The notes under the pieces are model-generated. The model saw nothing but the letters and a program-made list of their open reading frames with translations. It made no database searches and was not told the origin of the DNA. Shown here piece by piece: positions 1 to 8,072 of a DNA stretch of 64,000 nt (positions within the stretch are counted from its first letter, which is position 1; each line of letters opens with the position of its first letter). The stretch lies in contig NZ_JAQQFR010000010.1 in assembly GCF_046025915.1 (NCBI RefSeq), forward strand, positions 1-64,000, in the 5' to 3' direction. The translations under genes and the position numbers were made by a program. Source of the stretch: Herbaspirillum rhizosphaerae_A (lineage in GTDB: Bacteria; Pseudomonadota; Gammaproteobacteria; Burkholderiales; Burkholderiaceae_D).

Positions 1-80
1 TATGCGGCCTTTTTTTATGCACTGCGGCATGTTCTGGAACGTACAATGGAATCTCATCCTCGTCTTTGAAGCCTGCGCCA

Positions 81-842
81 ATGTCTGCCTCAGCTACAGC
101 CTCAACCTCCACCTCTGCCTTGCCATCCAATTCAGCCCCGGTTCTGATCATCCACACGGGTGACCCCAACGACGATCTCAAGCAGTCCTACGGTAGCTAT
201 GCGGCGCAATTGCAGCATGCAGCGGGCTTGGCGGATCATGAAACCGAGATTGTGTCGGTGTTTCAGGGGCAGTATCTGCGGGAGCCTGACCAGTATCGCG
301 CGGTGTTGATTACCGGGTCGCCGACCATGGTGACGGATCTGGTGGAGTGGAGCGAGCGCACCGCGGAGTGGTTGCGCCGTGCGGCACAACGGCAATTGCC
401 CATGTTCGGCGTGTGCTATGGACATCAGCTGTTATCGCATGCCTTCGGCGGCAAGGTGGGCTTCAACCCGGCCGGACGCGTGGCGGGAACCATGACTGTC
501 AACATGCACCCGGTTGCAGCGGATGAACATTTGCTGCATGAGGCGCCGGCGAGTTTTCCCGCGCACATGCTGCATTCCCAAGTCGTGCTGAAGCCGCCTC
601 CGGGCGCCACGATTCTTGCCAGTTCGCCGATGGATCCGCACCATATGCTGCGTCTGGCGCCGAATATCTTTTCAGCGCAATTCCATCCTGAATTCAGTAG
701 CGATTTCGTCAAGGCGCATCTGGCCTGGTATCGCGAGATCTACAGCAAGTGCGGCATCGACACTGATGTCATGGCCGAGCAGGTCAGCGACACGCCGCAG
801 TCAGCGGCAATCTTGCGCCGCTTCCTGCATTTGCACGCCTGA
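81..842 (+). CDS. Class I glutamine amidotransferase (GMP synthase-like)
   Basis: The protein of about 253 residues is a stand-alone glutamine amidotransferase-like domain. The nucleophile elbow is GVCYGHQLL and the catalytic His-x-Glu follows late in the chain in AQFHPEF, so the Cys-His-Glu triad looks complete. The family hydrolyses glutamine, or acts as a gamma-glutamyl hydrolase on small substrates; no synthetase domain is attached, so the acceptor is unknown. An in-frame TTG at 66 would add five residues; I prefer the ATG at 81, although neither start has a clear ribosome site. The N-terminus is Ser/Ala/Thr-rich and low in complexity. The gene ends 5 bp from the convergent esterase gene. 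Family is clear, substrate is not. Confidence 0.85.
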   Translation: MSASATASTSTSALPSNSAPVLIIHTGDPNDDLKQSYGSYAAQLQHAAGLADHETEIVSVFQGQYLREPDQYRAVLITGSPTMVTDLVEWSERTAEWLRRAAQRQLPMFGVCYGHQLLSHAFGGKVGFNPAGRVAGTMTVNMHPVAADEHLLHEAPASFPAHMLHSQVVLKPPPGATILASSPMDPHHMLRLAPNIFSAQFHPEFSSDFVKAHLAWYREIYSKCGIDTDVMAEQVSDTPQSAAILRRFLHLHA

Positions 843-847
843 CATCG

Positions 848-1558
848 CTATTTCAGCAGCGGCTTGAGATAGGGCCAGACGTTGTCCAGCAGCGTGGCTT
901 GGGCTTGTTCGTTAGGATGCATGCGATCCGCCTGAAACAGCGCCGGCTTGTCGGCGATATCCTTCATGAAGAACGGCACCAGCGCGGTCTTGTTCTGTTT
1001 GGCCGCAGCAGGGAACAATTGCGCGAATTTGCCCGCATAGTCCGCACCGTAATTCGGCGGAATCTGCATGCCGACCACCAATACTTTGGCCTTGGCCTGA
1101 CGCGACATATCGATAATTGCCTGCAGATTGCTTTGCGTTGCGCTCAGTTGCAAGCCGCGCAGCGCATCGTTGGCGCCGAGTTCGACGATCACGATATCGG
1201 GTGTGTGTTTGCTTAGCAGAGCGGGCAGGCGGGTTTTGCCGCCGATGGTGGTTTCGCCACTGATGCTGGCGTTGACGATGGAGGCACCGATCTTTTCCTG
1301 TTGCAGGCGTTTATCCAGCAAGGCCACCCAGCCGCTTCCACGTGTGAGACCGTATTCAGCTGACAGGCTGTCGCCGAGCACAAGCAGGGTTTTTGGTGCA
1401 GAATAGGCGCTCGCCGCCAGCATCAGCAAGGGTATCGCCAGCAACGCAGTGAACAGACGACGCCATGACTTGCTTTGTATCGCCGTATTCGCCGTATTGC
1501 GGTTGCCGGTGTACTTCCTCAGCCACTGACCCATCCACTTGACGCCATCGTATTGCAT
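848..1558 (-). CDS. tesA: TesA-like SGNH arylesterase / lysophospholipase
   Basis: The 236-residue protein is a periplasmic SGNH hydrolase, a family that cleaves acyl esters, acyl-CoA and lysophospholipids. All four blocks are visible: the GDSLS nucleophile (Ser64), Gly101 in ISGET, Asn130 in GAND, and Asp211/His214 in DRMHP. A hydrophobic export signal runs from about residue 33 to 54 and ends AYSA. The start at 1558 has an AGGA ribosome site seven bases upstream. The reading frame stays open further upstream, but that extension lies antisense to the ABC ATPase gene. As in Escherichia coli, tesA is divergent from a ybbA-like gene; here the two start codons overlap. Confidence 0.88.
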   Translation of the reverse strand: MQYDGVKWMGQWLRKYTGNRNTANTAIQSKSWRRLFTALLAIPLLMLAASAYSAPKTLLVLGDSLSAEYGLTRGSGWVALLDKRLQQEKIGASIVNASISGETTIGGKTRLPALLSKHTPDIVIVELGANDALRGLQLSATQSNLQAIIDMSRQAKAKVLVVGMQIPPNYGADYAGKFAQLFPAAAKQNKTALVPFFMKDIADKPALFQADRMHPNEQAQATLLDNVWPYLKPLLK

Positions 1559-2294
1559 GCCTGATTCCTCTGAATTTTCTGCTACCGGCGCTGCTGGTCC
1601 TACCACCACCGCCATCGAAGTTGTCCAACTATCCAAACGCGTCGCCGATGCAGCAGCTCCGGCGACTGCCGTGAGCAAAGCCGGTGAGCTGGCGATTTTG
1701 CGTGCCGTCAATTTTAACGTGCAGGCGGGAACGACGCTGGCCATTGTCGGTGCCTCCGGTTCCGGCAAGTCGACTTTGCTCGGTTTGCTGGCCGGATTGG
1801 ACACGCCATCGGACGGCACCGTCAAGATCGACGGCGTCGATATCTTTGCTCTCGACGAAGACGGTCGCGCTGCGCTGCGCAAGCATAAACTCGGCTTTGT
1901 CTTCCAGTCTTTCCAGTTGCTGGGGCATCTGAATGCGGTAGAGAACGTCATGCTGCCGCTCGAATTGCGCGGTGACGCGCAGGCGCGTACGAAGGCCGAA
2001 AGCATGCTGGCGCGCGTTGGCCTTGCCAGTCGCCTCAAGCACTATCCCAAATATCTGTCCGGCGGCGAACAGCAACGCGTGGCGTTGGCGCGCGCTTTCG
2101 TCACCCAGCCACCATTGTTGCTGGCCGATGAGCCTACCGGCAGTCTCGATGCGACGACCGGTGAAGCGGTGATCCAGTTGATGTTTGAATTGAATCAGGA
2201 GCATGGTTCCACGCTGGTGCTGGTCACACATGACCCCTCCATCGCGGCGCGTTGCGCCCGTACGATCACGATCGCTGCGGGGCGTCTCGTTTAA
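1557..2294 (+). CDS. ybbA: YbbA-like ABC transporter ATPase (LolD/MacB type)
   Basis: A 245-residue ATP-binding subunit of the type VII (LolD/MacB/FtsE-like) ABC class. Walker A is GASGSGKST (about 65-73), the Q-loop Gln is near 117, the signature is LSGGEQQ (about 167-173), Walker B is LLLADEP (about 187-193) and the switch His is in VTHD. This class pairs with an FtsX/MacB-like permease to move lipids, lipoproteins or peptides across the envelope. In E. coli the permease ybbP follows directly; here the next gene is an unrelated, convergent DMT transporter, so the ATPase is an orphan at this locus. The ATG at 1557 was chosen; a TTG at 1539 is possible. No strong ribosome site is seen. Confidence 0.86.
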   Translation: MPDSSEFSATGAAGPTTTAIEVVQLSKRVADAAAPATAVSKAGELAILRAVNFNVQAGTTLAIVGASGSGKSTLLGLLAGLDTPSDGTVKIDGVDIFALDEDGRAALRKHKLGFVFQSFQLLGHLNAVENVMLPLELRGDAQARTKAESMLARVGLASRLKHYPKYLSGGEQQRVALARAFVTQPPLLLADEPTGSLDATTGEAVIQLMFELNQEHGSTLVLVTHDPSIAARCARTITIAAGRLV

Positions 2295-2310
2295 ATTCGT
2301 TTGAGGTATT

Positions 2311-3240
2311 TCAGGCCGGCTTCTGTATCGCCTTGCGCAGAGGATGCGTGCGGCGGTGTTCAACCCAGGCAATACCCATCCCGCTGGCACAGATGATCGC
2401 AACCCCAAGAATGGTGACAGCATCCGGAAACTGGCCGAACACCAGCCAGCCCATGGTGGTTGCCGAGATGATCTGAGTATAAGCGAAGGGCGTCAGCACG
2501 GAAGCTTCGGCATGTTTGTAGGCCGTGTTCATGAATAAATGGCCGATGGTGCTGGTGATGCCGGTAGATGCCAGAATCAGCCACTCGGTCGTGTCCGGCG
2601 TATGCGGTGACCAGAAAAACGGCACCATCAGCGTGCTCAGCACCATTCCTATCAATCCACCATAAAACAGAGTCACCATCGGATCATCCGCGCGGTTGGC
2701 TTTGCGATTGAGGATGGACACGGCGGCATAGGTCGCTGCCGACAACAGGCCCAGCACCACACCGTGCGCAGGGATGTCGCCACCGGGGCGGATCACGATC
2801 AGCATGCCTGTAAATCCGACCCCCACTGCGATCCAGCGCGAGATGTAGGTGGCTTCACCAAGAAGCCAGGGCGATACGGCGAGCACGATCAAGGGCGCGC
2901 AGAAATTCATCGCCGTCCCTTCGGCCAGCGGGACAATTTTCAATACCGAGAAAAACATCAGCGTCGACAGCAGCAGCGCCACGGCGCGGATGAACTGCAG
3001 GCGTGGATTGTTCGAGTGCAAGATGCTGCGGCCGTGACGACGTTTGTAAAGCGGCATCAGCGTCGCCGCCATGAAAATCGTATTGATGGTGTAGCGCATC
3101 CACGCAATCATCACCACGTGGTAACCGGCCATGCCGAGCAGCTTGCCCGCCGTGTCCAGCAAGGACAGTGTCCACAAACCAGAAATCAGAAAAAAAATGC
3201 CCAGCCAGAGTTGCGGATGTGTGGCGATGTTAGCGGGCAT
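2311..3240 (-). CDS. EamA/DMT superfamily transporter
   Basis: A 309-residue, very hydrophobic protein with about ten membrane segments arranged as two EamA repeats, the usual size for the drug/metabolite transporter superfamily (RhaT/YdcZ-like exporters of amino acids or metabolites). The repeats show typical Pro/Gly-rich helix boundaries such as LAEGTAMNF in the first half and EASVLTPFAYTQ in the second. The ATG at 3240 overlaps the end of nnr by 11 bp, so the two are translationally coupled on the same strand. The substrate cannot be told from sequence. Confidence 0.85.
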   Translation of the reverse strand: MPANIATHPQLWLGIFFLISGLWTLSLLDTAGKLLGMAGYHVVMIAWMRYTINTIFMAATLMPLYKRRHGRSILHSNNPRLQFIRAVALLLSTLMFFSVLKIVPLAEGTAMNFCAPLIVLAVSPWLLGEATYISRWIAVGVGFTGMLIVIRPGGDIPAHGVVLGLLSAATYAAVSILNRKANRADDPMVTLFYGGLIGMVLSTLMVPFFWSPHTPDTTEWLILASTGITSTIGHLFMNTAYKHAEASVLTPFAYTQIISATTMGWLVFGQFPDAVTILGVAIICASGMGIAWVEHRRTHPLRKAIQKPA

Positions 3241-4741
3241 GGTCTCGGATGATTTGATTGAGAAGGGTGCGGATGGCAGGAATGACTTCGCTGGCGGTCA
3301 GACCGACCGGACCCACGCCGAGGTCCACCAGTTGATCGGCGGCCCTGCCGTGCATCCAGACTGCTGCCAGCGCTGCCTGTGTGGCAGGCCAGCCTTGCGC
3401 CAGCAATGCGCCGCACAGACCAGACAGGACGTCGCCGGTGCCGGCAGTGGAAAGCGCTGGATTACCGGTGGTGTTGATGACGATCTCTCCGTCCGGAAAA
3501 GCGATGACGGTACCCGCACCCTTCAGGATGGCGATACTTTTGAAATGTCGCGCCAGCAGTCGCGCAGCCTGCGGCCGGTCATGCTGAATCTCGGCGGTGG
3601 TGGCGTCGAGCAGCCGGGCAGCTTCCAATGGATGCGGCGTAATGATGCTGGTGTGCTGGGCACGGTCTTGCAGCTTGTGTTGCAAGCCGGGTTCAGCAGC
3701 AATCATATTAAGCGCGTCGGCATCAATCACGATGCGGCCTTGTGCATCCAAGGCGCGAGATAACACATCATGTGCGTGGCGCGAGGTGCCGAGGCCGGGG
3801 CCGACCACAATCGTGGCGGTGCTGAATTCGACGCGATCCGCCTGGCGCATCATCAGTTCGGGATGCACGCTATCGTATGCCGGGGCATCGTCGACAAAAG
3901 CGATAAACACGCGGCCGCTGCCGGCGTGGGCCGCCATACGTGCCGCCAGCACAGGCGCGCCGCCCATGCCGTGGGCACCGCCGACCACGATGACGTCGCC
4001 ATAACTGCCCTTGTGGGTGTTGCCGGCCCGTGGCTTCAATGCGGAGCTGAATAGCGACAGCTCGTTGAGGCGGGCGTGCGGTGTTACAAAGCAGCTCTCT
4101 TCGATGTCGAGGGACTCCAGCAGGATGTCGCCGCTGAAGTCTTCGCCATCGCAGGTGTGCATGCCGGGCTTGTCGCCGATAAAGCTCAACGTATGCGTGG
4201 CGCGCACGGCAACGCAGCCGGCGCCGCCGATCACGCTGCCGGTATCGGCGTTCATGCCGCTGGCGATATCGATGGCCAACACCGGGCAGCGCAACGTATT
4301 GATGTAATCGACACAAGCTCGCAGTTTGCCCACGATAGGACGGGTCTGGCCGATGCCGAACAAGCCATCGACAACCAGCGTCCAGCGCTGCGAGGCCAGA
4401 TGGCCGGGATCGGCGACGTCGAGAAACTCCACTTCAGACTCGCGTGCTCGTTGCAGTGCGTGGCGCGCGTCGTCAGGCTGTTTAGCTTCATCAGCGTGCA
4501 AGGCGACGGCGACATGCAGATCGAATTGGGAGAGGTAATGGGCCGCTTCCAGCGCATCGCCGCCGTTGTTGCCGGGACCGGCCAGGATCAGGACATGTAT
4601 TTCGTCTTCGCCTGCTACCAGACTTAGCGCAAGCCGGGCACAGGCTTCGCCGGCACGTTGCATCAGGGTGTAGGAGGGCAGCCCAGCCTTGGCGGCATGT
4701 TCGATCTGGCGGATTTCAGCAATCGAATAAAGCGCACTCAT
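3230..4741 (-). CDS. nnr: Bifunctional NAD(P)H-hydrate epimerase / dehydratase
   Basis: The 503-residue protein repairs hydrated nicotinamide cofactors. The N-terminal YjeF domain (about 1-215) epimerises R- and S-NAD(P)HX; it shows AGPGNNGGDA near residue 55 and VDGLFGIG. The C-terminal ribokinase-like domain (about 225-495) is the ADP/ATP-dependent dehydratase, with KGSYGDVIVVGG, GPGLG, TPHPLEAARLL and the phosphate-binding NPALSTAGTGDVL. The ATG at 4741 is used; a TTG two codons upstream is possible. Its stop overlaps the start of the downstream DMT transporter. Length and domain order match the family. Confidence 0.95.
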   Translation of the reverse strand: MSALYSIAEIRQIEHAAKAGLPSYTLMQRAGEACARLALSLVAGEDEIHVLILAGPGNNGGDALEAAHYLSQFDLHVAVALHADEAKQPDDARHALQRARESEVEFLDVADPGHLASQRWTLVVDGLFGIGQTRPIVGKLRACVDYINTLRCPVLAIDIASGMNADTGSVIGGAGCVAVRATHTLSFIGDKPGMHTCDGEDFSGDILLESLDIEESCFVTPHARLNELSLFSSALKPRAGNTHKGSYGDVIVVGGAHGMGGAPVLAARMAAHAGSGRVFIAFVDDAPAYDSVHPELMMRQADRVEFSTATIVVGPGLGTSRHAHDVLSRALDAQGRIVIDADALNMIAAEPGLQHKLQDRAQHTSIITPHPLEAARLLDATTAEIQHDRPQAARLLARHFKSIAILKGAGTVIAFPDGEIVINTTGNPALSTAGTGDVLSGLCGALLAQGWPATQAALAAVWMHGRAADQLVDLGVGPVGLTASEVIPAIRTLLNQIIRDHAR

Positions 4742-4848
4742 GGTCAATGCGGCCCGGTAAGGTCAAAAGAATGGAACGAAGGGGGTGAAACGATGGTGCT
4801 GCCGTATTTATTCTAAGTCAATTGAAAAAAATCCGCAGACATGAAAAG

Positions 4849-4881
4849 AGACGGCTGCCAGTGTAAAAACTGAAGCCGTCT
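4849..4881 (-). terminator. Rho-independent terminator after the DadA-like gene
   Basis: Arms AGACGGCT (4849-4856) and AGCCGTCT (4874-4881) form an 8-bp stem about 37 bp past the DadA-like stop. On the minus strand it is followed by CTTTTCAT. Confidence 0.65.
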
Positions 4882-4917
4882 GCCGATCTTCCGATCAGGC
4901 AGCGTCTCTATTGACAA

Positions 4918-6189
4918 TCAAGAGGCCAAGGCCGACAGCAACAAGCCATCGCTGTCGATCTCCGTTTCACGTCCCTCCATGGCATCGGCCAGCAGTTTGG
5001 CAGAACCGACCGCGGCTGCCCAGCCGTGTACGCCGTGTCCGGTGTTGACGAAGATGTTGCCGTGCGTTGTGGCGCCCGTCAGCGGCATGCCATTGGGTTG
5101 CAAGGCAAACGTGCTGCTCCAGAAACTGGCGGTATTGAAGTTGGCGGCGTTTGGATAATAATCGTTGGCGACTTTGAGCAAGCTGCTGATGGCTTTGACG
5201 TGCGGCTGGTCGGTCTTCGGCAAGAAGCCGAGCAGGCCTGACACGCGGATGCGGTTGCCCACGCGTGCAATGGCGACCTTGTAGGTTTCATCGAACAAGG
5301 CTGTGTTGGGCGCTTCGTCGAGATTCTTGACGGCAGCCATGGCGTTGTAGCTTTGAATCGGACACAGCGGCAGCGACATGCCCAGCGGTTTGAGCAATTG
5401 CATGTTCTGCATGCCGGCTGCCAGAACGACGCCATCAACCGTCAGCGTGCTATCGGCAACATCAATCGAGACACGGCCGCCGAATTCGGGACGGATTGCT
5501 TTGACGGATTGCGAAAAGTGAAACTGCACGCCAAGGGACTGGGCGATGGCGCGCAATTGCTTGACGAACAGGACACAATTGCCGGCGCCGTCTTTGGGGT
5601 AATACATCGCACCGGCGACTGGTGTCGCCGACTGGAATGCCGGTTCCACTTGCTGGATGGCTTCCAATCCTTTGATGCTGTGCCGTGTCAGTTCGAATTG
5701 TTTGAGGCTGTCCTGGATGCTGGCGCAACGATCTGCATCGGCTTGCTGGCGAAACAGATGCAGCAAGCCCTGGCTGTTTTCCTGATCCAGCCCGTATTGA
5801 TCCTGAAGATGCTGGGTCAGCATCTGACCATACGCAGACAGACGCGTCAGACGTTGTTTGTTGAGCGAGAAATAGTCCTGATATTCGCGGCGCGACTTGC
5901 GCACCCAGCGCCATCGCGCAGGATTGAAGCCGGATTTGACCAGAATCGGTGGGTCGTTTTTGAACAGGTTGGACAAGGCGGTTCTCGTGATGCCCGGCAA
6001 TACCAGCGGTTGCACCGCGCACGGCGCCAACAGGCCGGAATTGCCGAAAGTCGCTTCTTCGGCGACATTGGCGCGCCGCTCCAGCACGGCGACTTCAAAG
6101 CCGGCGCACGCCAGGAAATAAGCAGTGCTTACTCCCGACAGGCCGCCGCCGATAATGGCAATCTGTTTCAGTGTTTTATTTTGCGTCAC
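4918..6189 (-). CDS. dadA: D-amino acid dehydrogenase small-subunit-like FAD oxidoreductase
   Basis: A 423-residue DAO-family flavoprotein. The dinucleotide-binding motif IAIIGGGLSGVS lies at about 11-22 and is followed by ERRANVAEEATFGNSG, typical of DadA proteins that oxidise D-amino acids (mainly D-Ala) to 2-oxo acids and pass electrons to the respiratory chain. The C-terminal NTGHGVHGWAAAVGSA is the second conserved flavin-contact block. The reading frame opens with GTG at 6189; no in-frame ATG precedes the flavin motif and the ribosome site is weak. No alr/dadX racemase lies beside it, so the exact substrate is uncertain. Confidence 0.85.
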   Translation of the reverse strand: MTQNKTLKQIAIIGGGLSGVSTAYFLACAGFEVAVLERRANVAEEATFGNSGLLAPCAVQPLVLPGITRTALSNLFKNDPPILVKSGFNPARWRWVRKSRREYQDYFSLNKQRLTRLSAYGQMLTQHLQDQYGLDQENSQGLLHLFRQQADADRCASIQDSLKQFELTRHSIKGLEAIQQVEPAFQSATPVAGAMYYPKDGAGNCVLFVKQLRAIAQSLGVQFHFSQSVKAIRPEFGGRVSIDVADSTLTVDGVVLAAGMQNMQLLKPLGMSLPLCPIQSYNAMAAVKNLDEAPNTALFDETYKVAIARVGNRIRVSGLLGFLPKTDQPHVKAISSLLKVANDYYPNAANFNTASFWSSTFALQPNGMPLTGATTHGNIFVNTGHGVHGWAAAVGSAKLLADAMEGRETEIDSDGLLLSALAS

Positions 6190-6625
6190 TATTTATCGTC
6201 ACTAATTCTATGAAACCGAAAAGGTCGCTTCCCCATGCAGACCCGTATTGGCGGCACTGTGGATGTCTGCCAGCGTTATCTCTGGCTGTTTGCCTCGGTA
6301 ATGCGGCCTGAATGATACCAAATCGGCATACCCGCAGCGCGCTCAGTGGTTTTTTTTGTGAACGATGCATGGTAACGACGTTGATCGAGCCAGTGAATTG
6401 CCGAGTAGGCAATGAATCGTGTCGTAGTTTTTTGATTGTTATCAACAAAGAGGTGGATTTCAGCAAGCAGCAGGAACTTGAAAATCGCAAATTCCTCTCA
6501 AGAAGGCCTGTTATTCCACGGGGGAATTGGCTACAGTGCGGTGTGTCGCAATAACCGAACTTTTTGTTCCAGTTCGCTCCATGGCGGAACCGGCGTTCTA
6601 CATCAATTCTTATAAAGGTGAACTT
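6190..6625. other. Long divergent intergenic region
   Basis: This 436-bp region separates the DadA-like gene (leftward) from the BON lipoprotein gene (rightward). I see no coding sequence. Its one clear signal is the FNR-type box at 6432-6445, entered separately. Confidence 0.7.
6432..6445. promoter_or_regulatory. Perfect FNR/Anr-type box
   Basis: The sequence TTGATTGTTATCAA matches the FNR consensus TTGAT-N4-ATCAA at all ten defined positions. If it activates from the usual -41.5 position, transcription would begin near 6480 towards the BON gene or near 6397 towards the DadA-like gene, leaving a leader of about 150-200 bases in either case. Confidence 0.6.
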
Positions 6626-6937
6626 ATGACAATGTCCAAACGTTTTGCTGCATTTTTCTTCGCTCTGTTCATGCTGGCACTGGCCGGTTGCTCATCGACT
6701 CCTCAGCAAGCCAGCACCGGGCAGATCATTGACGATTCCGTGATCACAACCAAAGTGAAGGCGGCGATTTTCGAAGAGCCGAATCTGAAGACGCTGCAAA
6801 TCAGCGTGGAAACCTACAAAGGCATCGTGCAACTGAGCGGCTTCGTCAACTCCAGTGCGGTCTCGTTGAGGGCCGCCGAAGTGACGCGCAAGGTAGAAGG
6901 CGTCAAGGGTGTCAAGAACAGTCTTGTTGTGAAGTAA
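6626..6937 (+). CDS. BON-domain lipoprotein (OsmY-like)
   Basis: A 103-residue envelope protein. A lipoprotein signal peptide ends in the lipobox LAGC, so the mature chain starts at Cys about 21 followed by SSTPQQ. The rest (about 33-100) is one BON domain, with DDSVITTKVKAAIFEEP, the turn VQLSGFVNS and the ending VKGVKNSLVV, a fold that binds phospholipid membranes. The start at 6626 is set by the ribosome site AAAGGTGA; the frame is open upstream but without a signal. It is transcribed alone, with an FNR-type box about 190 bp upstream. Confidence 0.88.
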   Translation: MTMSKRFAAFFFALFMLALAGCSSTPQQASTGQIIDDSVITTKVKAAIFEEPNLKTLQISVETYKGIVQLSGFVNSSAVSLRAAEVTRKVEGVKGVKNSLVVK

Positions 6938-6994
6938 GTCTTCACATTGCAGCATCATCGGCCCGGATCGACCAACAGTTGATCCGGGCCGATC

Positions 6995-7924
6995 TTATTT
7001 CAGCCTGCCACTTTTCGACCTGACATTTTCATTTTCCAGCGCATCAAAGCGGGTGCGCAGAAAAACCAGCAAAGCACGTACCGTCGGCGATGCGCTATTG
7101 CGATGCGGATAAACAGCATTAAGCGGAATCTCTTCGCGGCAATAGTCATCCAGCACGGTCGCCAGCCGTCCGGCGCGGACATCCTCGCGCACATCAATCC
7201 ACGATTTGTAGGCAATACCGGCACCGGCCACCGCCCATTGGCGCGCGATGGAGGCATCGTCGGTCATGCGATCACCTTGCACCTTGATATCGATGTGCTG
7301 TTTGCCGTTCTGAAAACGCCATTGATTGAACAGACCTTGCTTCAGGTAAAACAGCAGACAGTTGTGATCGTGCAAATCTTCCGGCTTGGAAGGTATGCCA
7401 CGCCGGTCAAGGTAGTCAGGAGACGCAACAAGGACACGTCGACCGACGGCCAACTGTTGCGAGACCAATGTTGAATCGCTGAGCTTGCCCGAACGGATTG
7501 CGACATCCACTGCGTCGCGGAACAGATCCGCCACGCGATCCGAAAACTGCATCGTGAACTTGACGTCGGGATGCGCCGTCTGAAAGTCATTGAGCCAGGG
7601 AAGCAGGACATTACGCCCGATGTCTGATGGCATCGACAAGCGGATATGGCCCTGAATGGCGTCTTTGCTGCTGCTGAGCAGGGATTCGCCTTCCTGCAGC
7701 AGCGCCAGCGCATCGCGGCAATACTCCAGAAAAATCTCTCCCTCAGGCGTGAGCCGCATGCTGCGCGTGGAACGGGCGAACAGCCGGGTATTGAGCCGTT
7801 GCTCGACGCGTTTCAGGCTGGCGCTGGCAGTCGCCGGAAGGATGCCAAGAATGCGCGCCGCCTGCGACAGGCTGCCGGTATCGGCGGTGTGGATCAGCAG
7901 TTGCAGGTCGGTGATGGCGTACAT
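6995..7924 (-). CDS. LysR-family transcriptional regulator
   Basis: A 309-residue regulator. The N-terminal winged helix (about 1-60) shows TADTGSLSQAARILG followed by ASASLKRVEQRL. The remainder is a LysR substrate-binding domain resembling the CrgA/DmlR group (GHIRLSMPSDIGRNVLLPWL, then LSDSTLVSQQLA). The start is the ATG at 7924; an upstream frame extension is unsupported. It is divergent from the quinone-reductase-like gene at 8073 across 148 bp, so it probably controls that gene and itself. The effector is unknown. Confidence 0.9.
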   Translation of the reverse strand: MYAITDLQLLIHTADTGSLSQAARILGILPATASASLKRVEQRLNTRLFARSTRSMRLTPEGEIFLEYCRDALALLQEGESLLSSSKDAIQGHIRLSMPSDIGRNVLLPWLNDFQTAHPDVKFTMQFSDRVADLFRDAVDVAIRSGKLSDSTLVSQQLAVGRRVLVASPDYLDRRGIPSKPEDLHDHNCLLFYLKQGLFNQWRFQNGKQHIDIKVQGDRMTDDASIARQWAVAGAGIAYKSWIDVREDVRAGRLATVLDDYCREEIPLNAVYPHRNSASPTVRALLVFLRTRFDALENENVRSKSGRLK

Positions 7925-8072
7925 GGCGGATGTGAAAAGCTTATTTTCAAATTTAATTTGTAAGTAATTCAATTTTAAGTCTATTTATCTGTTTTTGCGT
8001 GGCGGTGATAATGGCTCATCTCCCGGATAGTCCGGGTGCCGGAACTGAATCAAAGCTCATAGGAGAAAGACC

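Noticed and set aside
1559..2038. N-terminal extension of the tesA frame to 2038
   Set aside because: It lies antisense to the ABC ATPase and lacks domain content; the real start at 1558 has a ribosome site and gives a proper signal peptide.
7985..8011. TTATC/GATAA inverted repeat in the LysR-quinone reductase intergenic region
   Set aside because: Too short and wrongly spaced for a T-N11-A LysR box; could be chance.
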